Source of the DNA: Spirochaetales bacterium
Lineage (GTDB): Bacteria > Spirochaetota > Spirochaetia > JABEVK01
Assembly (NCBI GenBank): GCA_947478845.1
Contig: CANJXC010000008.1
Span: 1-64,000, forward strand
Length of the DNA: 64,000 nucleotides
Direction: 5' to 3'
Positions 59,331 through 64,000 of this stretch are shown piece by piece. A program made the translations under genes and the position numbers. The notes under the pieces are model-generated. The model saw only the letters and a list, made by a program, of their open reading frames with translations. It had not been told where the DNA came from and did not search any database. The first letter of the stretch is position 1, and each line of letters starts with the position of its first letter.

Positions 59331-60499
59331 TAGGGCCTACCGATGGCTTTGAGAAATACCTGGCAAACCCGCTCCACCTGGGCCATGGTAAGCGCTGGGT
59401 AGAGGGGCAACGAGAGCGTGCGAGCAAAACGGGCTTCCGCTTCAGGGAAGTCTTTGCCCTGCAGAGAGTAGGTGGACTTCCAGTAGGGCATACGATGCAG
59501 TGGAATGTAGTGGACCGAAATCCCAATGCCTGCCTCGGTGAGGGTTCTCACCACCTCATCGCGGGCAACCTCCAGGGGAAGAAGCACCGAAAACACATGC
59601 CAGGCGTGGTCCTCCCTCCAGGGAGGGAGGACCACGCCCTCGGTTCTGTGGAGGAGACTAAAGTAGGCCTTAACAAGGCTCTGACGTTGTTTCCAGAAGC
59701 CGTCGGCTTTCTTGAGCTGTTCTCGTCCGATGGCGCTGGCGATATCGGTAAGGTTGTACTTGTAGCCGGGGGCAACCACCGCGTACTCCCAGCTCGCCTT
59801 GGTGCTCGTAAAGCGCTCAAAGGCATCGCGGTCTATTCCATGGAGGCGCATTACCTTCATGCGGGCTGCCCACTCCCGGTTGCGGGTAACAATCATCCCG
59901 CCTTCTCCGGTGGTCATATTCTTGTTGGCGTAAAATGAGTAGACACCGATGTCTCCCAAGGTGCCGTACAGGCCTTGGTCGCACCGGGTAGGAAAAACGT
60001 GGGCCGCATCTTCCACAATGTAAAAGCCATGTCGCGCTTGCAAGGCCGCCAGTCGGGGCCAATCCACCGGTTCGCCGGCCAGATGCACCGGCAATACCAC
60101 CTTCACTTTCTGTTTGGCCAACAGACGCTCCAGATGATCAAGGTCGAGGTTTGGACTGTTTGGAAGGCAATCTACGAAGACCAGATCGGCTCCTAGGTAG
60201 CGCACCACTTCGCCAGTGGAGGTAAAAGTGTAAGTGGGAACCGCACAAACATCTCCCGGACCTACACCCAAGGCTTCGAGGGCCAGATGCAGGCCTGCAG
60301 TCGCGCTGTTCACCGCCAAAGCGATGGGCACCTCACAGTAGGCGGCAAACTCGGCCTCAAAGGCCGAGGTAACCTTGCCGGTGGTGAGCCAGCCCGAGCG
60401 AAGAACCTCGAGCACGGCCTGCTCTTCTTCCACACCCAACACCGGCCGGCTGAACGGGATAGGGTCAAACTTGGTTTTCAGTTCAGTATTCGGGTTCAT
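59330..60499 (-). CDS. DegT/DnrJ/EryC1-family PLP sugar aminotransferase
   Basis: A 389-aa aminotransferase for a nucleotide-linked keto-sugar. PLP is bound by the Lys in YSFYANKNMTTGEGGM. Other motifs are AVNSATAGLHLALEALGV, PTYTFTSTGEV, VEDAAH and the substrate-binding HRMPYW. ATG 60499 follows GGAGGAG. It overlaps the dehydratase gene by 17 bp and probably aminates its 4-keto product. It contains a 36-bp palindrome (59603-59638). Confidence 0.93.
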   Translation of the reverse strand: MNPNTELKTKFDPIPFSRPVLGVEEEQAVLEVLRSGWLTTGKVTSAFEAEFAAYCEVPIALAVNSATAGLHLALEALGVGPGDVCAVPTYTFTSTGEVVRYLGADLVFVDCLPNSPNLDLDHLERLLAKQKVKVVLPVHLAGEPVDWPRLAALQARHGFYIVEDAAHVFPTRCDQGLYGTLGDIGVYSFYANKNMTTGEGGMIVTRNREWAARMKVMRLHGIDRDAFERFTSTKASWEYAVVAPGYKYNLTDIASAIGREQLKKADGFWKQRQSLVKAYFSLLHRTEGVVLPPWREDHAWHVFSVLLPLEVARDEVVRTLTEAGIGISVHYIPLHRMPYWKSTYSLQGKDFPEAEARFARTLSLPLYPALTMAQVERVCQVFLKAIGRP

Positions 60500-61958
60500 G
60501 ACTCTCCTCCAGCGTGGGGCACCAAGCGCGTAGAACCGTGCGAAGGTGCTGCCGGTTCCGATACAGCGAAGGCTGGTCGGGGTCGTAAAAGCAGACGGGC
60601 TCAAGCAAACGGAAGAAAGGCCGCAGATCGCGAGAAACCGCAGGACGAACCAGCCGGTTCAGCCGCGCGTAGGCCGTAGGCACGGGCTCTTCGTCCTGGG
60701 CATACAGGTGCTCCTCCAAACGCTCGCCAGGGCGCAAACCAATGTATTGAAACGCAATATCTTCGTTGGGTCTTTTGCCGTAGAAGCGCATGATCTGTGT
60801 CGCCAATTCCTCGATGACAATGGGCTCACCCATGTCGAGCAGATACAGGTTTCCTCCGGCTCCAACCCCGCCGGCCTGAAGCACGAGGCTCGAGGCCTCG
60901 GGAATGGTCATGAAATAGCGAGTAGCCCGCTTGTCGGTGATGGTCACCGGCCCACCCGAGAGGATCTGCTCGCGGAACAGAGGAATGATGCTACCACGGG
61001 AGCCGAGCACGTTGCCGAAGCGCACCACCATATAATGGCTCCCCTCGGCCGCCCGACCGCTGGCCTCCAAGACCATGTCTTCACAGATTTTTTTGGAAAC
61101 TCCGTAAACCGAATTGGGCTCAACGGCTTTGTCGGTGCTAACAAGCACAAATCGTTTGGTGCCCGCTTTCAAAGCAGCTTCTACGAGGTGCCGGGTGCCG
61201 AAAATGTTGTTGCTCACGGCTTCCACGGGGTTGAGTTCCATCAGAGGTACGTGCTTGTGGGCAGCGGCGTGAAAAATCACATCAACGTGCATTCGCTGCA
61301 TCAAAAACAACAGGTGCCCTTCGTCTTTGAGATCGCCTATCACCGGTACAATGGTGGCTTTTTCACCTACCCCACCCGACTGAAGGGTGCGTAATTCCTT
61401 GTCGATTTGATAGATGCTGTTTTCACCGTGACCATAGAGGTAGAGCCTTTCGGCGCCGCCGGAGAGCAGTTGACGGGCCAGTTCGCTCCCGATGCTTCCG
61501 CCGGCACCGGTGATCAGCACGCGTTTGCCGTGGAGGTAGCTCAAGCTCTGGCGCAACGAGATCTGTACCGGGTTGCGCCCGAGGAGGTCTTGCGGGTCGA
61601 TTTCGCGCGTGAGCACCAGATGGGGCTCGCCGTCGACAATCTGGCTGATGGCAGGAAGAATTTGGATTTTTGGAACCCCGGCCTCCACGAGCATCTGCCA
61701 AATCGAACGCAACTGGTTCTTGGTCGCGCTCGGGATGGCTATGAAGGCCTCGTCGAGACTACCGGCCAGAGTTTTTACCTGAGAGATTGGGCCCAAGACG
61801 GGCAACCCTTCCAACTCCTGACCCTGCTTGGTGGCATCATCGTCGAGAAAACCAATCAGTTGTCGGTCGGGCATCCGAGCTTGAATTTCCCGCGCAAGGG
61901 CTTTGCCCGCAAAACCGGCACCCAAGATGAGGGTGCGTCGTACGGCTGGAAAGCTCAT
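60483..61958 (-). CDS. UDP-sugar 4,6-dehydratase (CapD/PglF-like), soluble
   Basis: A 491-aa nucleotide-sugar dehydratase. An N-terminal Rossmann domain (LGAGFAGKALAREI, CoA-binding-like) precedes the catalytic SDR: ITGAGGSIGSELARQL, FHAAAHKHVPLME and STDKAVEPNSVYGVSKK. It has Tyr in YGVSK, where PglF/CapD relatives often have Met. The four membrane helices of typical CapD/PglF are absent, so the protein is soluble. It overlaps the NusG paralogue by 4 bp. Confidence 0.92.
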   Translation of the reverse strand: MSFPAVRRTLILGAGFAGKALAREIQARMPDRQLIGFLDDDATKQGQELEGLPVLGPISQVKTLAGSLDEAFIAIPSATKNQLRSIWQMLVEAGVPKIQILPAISQIVDGEPHLVLTREIDPQDLLGRNPVQISLRQSLSYLHGKRVLITGAGGSIGSELARQLLSGGAERLYLYGHGENSIYQIDKELRTLQSGGVGEKATIVPVIGDLKDEGHLLFLMQRMHVDVIFHAAAHKHVPLMELNPVEAVSNNIFGTRHLVEAALKAGTKRFVLVSTDKAVEPNSVYGVSKKICEDMVLEASGRAAEGSHYMVVRFGNVLGSRGSIIPLFREQILSGGPVTITDKRATRYFMTIPEASSLVLQAGGVGAGGNLYLLDMGEPIVIEELATQIMRFYGKRPNEDIAFQYIGLRPGERLEEHLYAQDEEPVPTAYARLNRLVRPAVSRDLRPFFRLLEPVCFYDPDQPSLYRNRQHLRTVLRAWCPTLEESHEPEY

Positions 61959-62497
61959 GATACCACCTTGGGAAGGGCCATAGGAAGTTTCTCCAGCAGC
62001 TCGAAGGCCAGAGTGATGGTGAACTCACCTTGGTCGAAGTCAAGGCGGATTTTCGCCCGCCGTTTTCGTTTGTCCACGTGGATTATTTGACCCTCGAGAC
62101 CCTCCATGGGTCCTGTGTGCACGCGGATGCGCTGGTTGTCGTCAAACCAAACCTGGCTCACCGGAACCACCTCTCCGAAACGCAGAAAATGCGACAGGAG
62201 CTTCAGGTCGGGGCCGAGAATCTCGCTCACTTCGTTCTGGTTTTTCAGGAACGAGGCAAACCCCGGAATATTCTTGAGTCGGAGGTAGAGTTCACCCTCG
62301 AGAGGTTGCTGCAACCGAAGGAATACATACCCGGGAAACAGGGGGACTTCGACTTCCTTGCGCTTGCCCTTGCGAAGGTGAAACATTTTCCGGCGGGGAA
62401 ATAGCACCTGAACGGTGGCGTCCTCGAGCTGTTTGTTGGTTTGGTCAAGAAAAATCTGCTCTCGGCGCGGGGCAACCCGGATCACGTAGTAATTCAC
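61955..62497 (-). CDS. NusG paralogue (RfaH/LoaP/UpxY-like antiterminator)
   Basis: A 180-aa specialised elongation factor. The NGN domain shows YYVIRVAPRREQIFL and PLFPGYVFLRL, and the KOW domain shows IRVHTGPMEGLEGQI and KRKRRAKIRLDF. It heads the operon for a dehydratase and aminotransferase, as RfaH-type factors do for long glycan operons, so it probably lets RNA polymerase read the 6.6-kb unit. GTG 62497 has no ribosome site; TAAAAT (62509-62504, minus) ends six bases before it. Confidence 0.87.
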   Translation of the reverse strand: MNYYVIRVAPRREQIFLDQTNKQLEDATVQVLFPRRKMFHLRKGKRKEVEVPLFPGYVFLRLQQPLEGELYLRLKNIPGFASFLKNQNEVSEILGPDLKLLSHFLRFGEVVPVSQVWFDDNQRIRVHTGPMEGLEGQIIHVDKRKRRAKIRLDFDQGEFTITLAFELLEKLPMALPKVVS

Positions 62498-62550
62498 TTC
62501 GCAATTTTAGCATAACCGGTGTTCTGCCGAAAAGGGAAACGGAGGCCAAG

Positions 62551-63018
62551 ATGAAAAGACTTGCCACATGGGGATCCTTATTGCTGATGGCGGCCGCGCT
62601 GAACGCCGAGACCGTGCTCATCTGCCACGCCCAAAGCCTGCCGTTGTCCTTGCAAGCCGGGTTCAAAAGCCAAGTGGCGCAGACACTTGTGGAAATGGTC
62701 TTCGACTCTCTCTACGACAACGGTGATATCGCTTTTGACACCACCATGCAGGAGCAGGTAGACGACCCGACTGCCCAATGGCTCTCTGGGCTGTTGCGCA
62801 ACTATGGTGCCGACAAAGTGGTCTATATCCGGGTGTATTGGAAGGCCAGTCCCACCAAGGAAGTGGTGCTCGACCACGTCAACTACGCGGTGGTGGGGCC
62901 CACGGGCAAAATGCTTAAGGCTGGTTCGCTCACCGCTCCTCTGGTGGCCGCCTCCTCGAGTGAAGCTAAAGATTCCCGTGCGCTGGGAACACAGTTGGTG
63001 AAAGGGTTAACGCTGTAG
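62551..63018 (+). CDS. small secreted protein of unknown function
   Basis: A 155-aa exported protein. ATG 62551 follows GGAGG. Signal peptide: LATWGSLLLMAAALNA. The mature part is helical then beta-rich: VAQTLVEMVFDSLYDNGDI, GADKVVYIRVYW and VLDHVNYAVVGPTGKML. Divergent from the NusG-led operon by 53 bp. I recognise no family, although the layout recalls small curli-assembly or NlpE-like periplasmic proteins of no known function. Confidence 0.7.
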   Translation: MKRLATWGSLLLMAAALNAETVLICHAQSLPLSLQAGFKSQVAQTLVEMVFDSLYDNGDIAFDTTMQEQVDDPTAQWLSGLLRNYGADKVVYIRVYWKASPTKEVVLDHVNYAVVGPTGKMLKAGSLTAPLVAASSSEAKDSRALGTQLVKGLTL

Positions 63019-63032
63019 ACTGCCTGGCCGGC

Positions 63033-63608
63033 CTACAATGCCGCTAATTTTGCCCCCACGCTGCCAATCCAGGCGTGGCGGGCCTCGTAACTCGACTGAT
63101 AAGTACCAAAAAACGTGTGCAGGCCCGGGTTGGTGATGCCACAGTAAGCCAGCACATTGGTACGCCAGATCTCTTGCGGGGGGTAGGTTCCTTCGGGCGC
63201 GGGGTAGTCGGTGGTGGTGAACACTGCCGCCTTGCGTCCTTCGAGAAGGGCCCGCTTCTGATTGTTCAAAAACTCGTAGCCGTCAAACTCGTAGGCTACT
63301 CCTGGGCGGAACACACGGTCGATGAAGCCCTTGAGCAGAGCCGGAGGGCCTCCCCACCAATCGGGGTGCACAAACACGAAAAACTGGCTCTTTTTCACCA
63401 GTTCCATGAGCTCCAGGGTCTTCGGGTCAAAACTAAACTTGCGGGGAATCTCGTTGTAGGGAAGTACGGGATCGAAGCCGCTTCGGTAAAGGTCGACAAG
63501 AGCCACCTCATAGGTGGAACTGAGGGCTTTCACGGCGGCCTCGGCAACGGCCTGGTTGAAGCCGCTGGTATTGGGGTGGCACAGAACGACAAGAGCGTGG
63601 GGCAACAT
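63033..63608 (-). CDS. NAD(P)H-dependent oxidoreductase, flavodoxin-like (KefF/MdaB type)
   Basis: A 191-aa quinone-reductase-like flavoprotein. ALVVLCHPNTSGFNQAV is the FMN/FAD phosphate-binding start, and FVHPDWWGGPPALLKGFIDR with FRPGVAYEFDG is the family signature. ATG 63608 is chosen because TATTTT (63620-63615, minus) ends six bases before it, implying a leaderless mRNA; an ATG 63 bp upstream gives a non-family extension. Confidence 0.88.
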   Translation of the reverse strand: MLPHALVVLCHPNTSGFNQAVAEAAVKALSSTYEVALVDLYRSGFDPVLPYNEIPRKFSFDPKTLELMELVKKSQFFVFVHPDWWGGPPALLKGFIDRVFRPGVAYEFDGYEFLNNQKRALLEGRKAAVFTTTDYPAPEGTYPPQEIWRTNVLAYCGITNPGLHTFFGTYQSSYEARHAWIGSVGAKLAAL

Positions 63609-63614
63609 GGGCGC

Positions 63615-63644
63615 AAAATACCACGCTCCACCCCGGGTCGTCCA
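63615..63644 (-). promoter_or_regulatory. possible leaderless promoter of the KefF-like gene
   Basis: Minus strand: TGGACG (63644-63639), an 18-bp spacer and TATTTT (63620-63615). The same -35 and spacing occur before xth. The predicted +1 is the A of the ATG. Confidence 0.4.
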
Positions 63645-63735
63645 GTCAGGTTCTGACTTGAATAAACCCACAAAAAAGCCTAAGTTGACCCAGAGACGCT
63701 GATTATGAGTATTATTGTCAGCAATAGGAGAATCG

Positions 63736-64000
63736 ATGCCAACTGTTGAGGCTGTTTACGCCGCTGTGGGAGAAGTTCTCGACCCCGATCTGGGCCTTCC
63801 CATTCTCGATCTGGGCCTGATCTACAAAGTGGATGTGTTGGATGACAGGGTGCAAATCGACTTTACCCTCACCAGTCCTGCCTGCCCCGTGGGGGATCTG
63901 TTGGTCGAAGACCTCCAAGAAACCGTCAAGGCCCGCACAGGTGCCCAGCAGGTCACCGCGACCATAGTCTGGGATCCGCCGTGGAACCAATCCATGATGT
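63736..64000 (+). CDS. DUF59/MIP18 family protein (SufT/PaaD-like), partial
   Basis: The first 88 codons of a gene that runs off the window. DPDLGLPILDLGLIYKV and LTSPACPVGDLLVEDLQ are the DUF59 signature, including the conserved Cys in SPACP. The family acts in Fe-S cluster delivery (SufT, MIP18) or phenylacetate oxidation (PaaD). AGGAG precedes ATG 63736. A weak promoter (TTGACC 63685-63690, TATTAT 63710-63715) lies upstream. Confidence 0.88.
   Translation, partial: MPTVEAVYAAVGEVLDPDLGLPILDLGLIYKVDVLDDRVQIDFTLTSPACPVGDLLVEDLQETVKARTGAQQVTATIVWDPPWNQSMM

Overview
The window is chromosomal DNA of a moderately GC-rich bacterium, most likely a spirochaete (Spirochaetota, Spirochaetales-like). 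The evidence is the gene content and order: rpsT - HU - apolipoprotein N-acyltransferase - response regulator - TPR - bactofilin - rho, a second Lnt next to rho, motA/motB, a bactofilin/M23 pair, and several secreted TPR or NHL proteins. The assignment is inferred from gene neighbourhoods and protein character, not from a marker-gene tree. I see no phage, plasmid, IS element or CRISPR array.

Layout. 1-6.3 kb: a small ORF remnant with a strong terminator, then a minus-strand carbohydrate-uptake operon (AraC regulator, zinc-less MDR dehydrogenase, TIM-barrel isomerase, two CUT1 permeases, binding protein; no ATPase gene). 6.3-7.2 kb is empty. 7.2-11.3 kb: Gfo/Idh oxidoreductase, a ricin-lectin/SUMF1 lipoprotein and a secreted metalloprotease-like LamG protein. 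11.5 kb: tRNA-Phe. 11.6-25.2 kb: mostly housekeeping and poorly characterised genes, including a PLC-like protein, a SelB-like protein without a GTPase domain, two RsmC/RlmG-type methyltransferases around an M48 protease, an Rrf2 regulator, DNA polymerase IV, a degenerate M28-like membrane protein, a nitroreductase and exonuclease III. 25.2-28.1 kb: TatD, then an M23 peptidase - bactofilin - YaaR operon. 28.4-31.9 kb: a heterodimeric ABC exporter. 32.0-37.4 kb: the rpsT...rho cluster. 37.5-46.6 kb: secreted TPR protein, Lnt2, a GHMP (galactokinase-like) - SurE - TPR - NHL/vWA operon, and two envelope proteins. 46.6-49.9 kb: clpS-clpA-aat, a complete N-degron operon. 50.1-52.3 kb: motA-motB and rsmD. 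52.4-55.9 kb: a second heterodimeric ABC exporter. 55.9-62.5 kb: a six-gene minus-strand operon that starts with a NusG paralogue, continues with a sugar-nucleotide dehydratase and DegT aminotransferase, and ends with three xanthine-dehydrogenase-like subunits. The window ends inside a DUF59/MIP18 gene.

Themes. (1) Ten genes that lack a Shine-Dalgarno sequence have a -10-like hexamer ending exactly 6 nt before the start codon, so leaderless transcription looks common; other operons have normal promoters, leaders and ribosome sites. (2) Translational coupling by ATGA/GTGA/TGATG overlaps is widespread. (3) Gaps between convergent genes (28.1, 37.4 and 50.0 kb) hold structured direct and inverted repeats. 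(4) Both ABC exporter pairs show the Glu-to-Asp signature of heterodimers with one degenerate ATP site. (5) The best candidates for unusual biology are the GTPase-less SelB-like protein with its coupled 79-aa partner, and the NusG-led operon joining glycan genes to a molybdenum-hydroxylase-like complex with altered active-site motifs.
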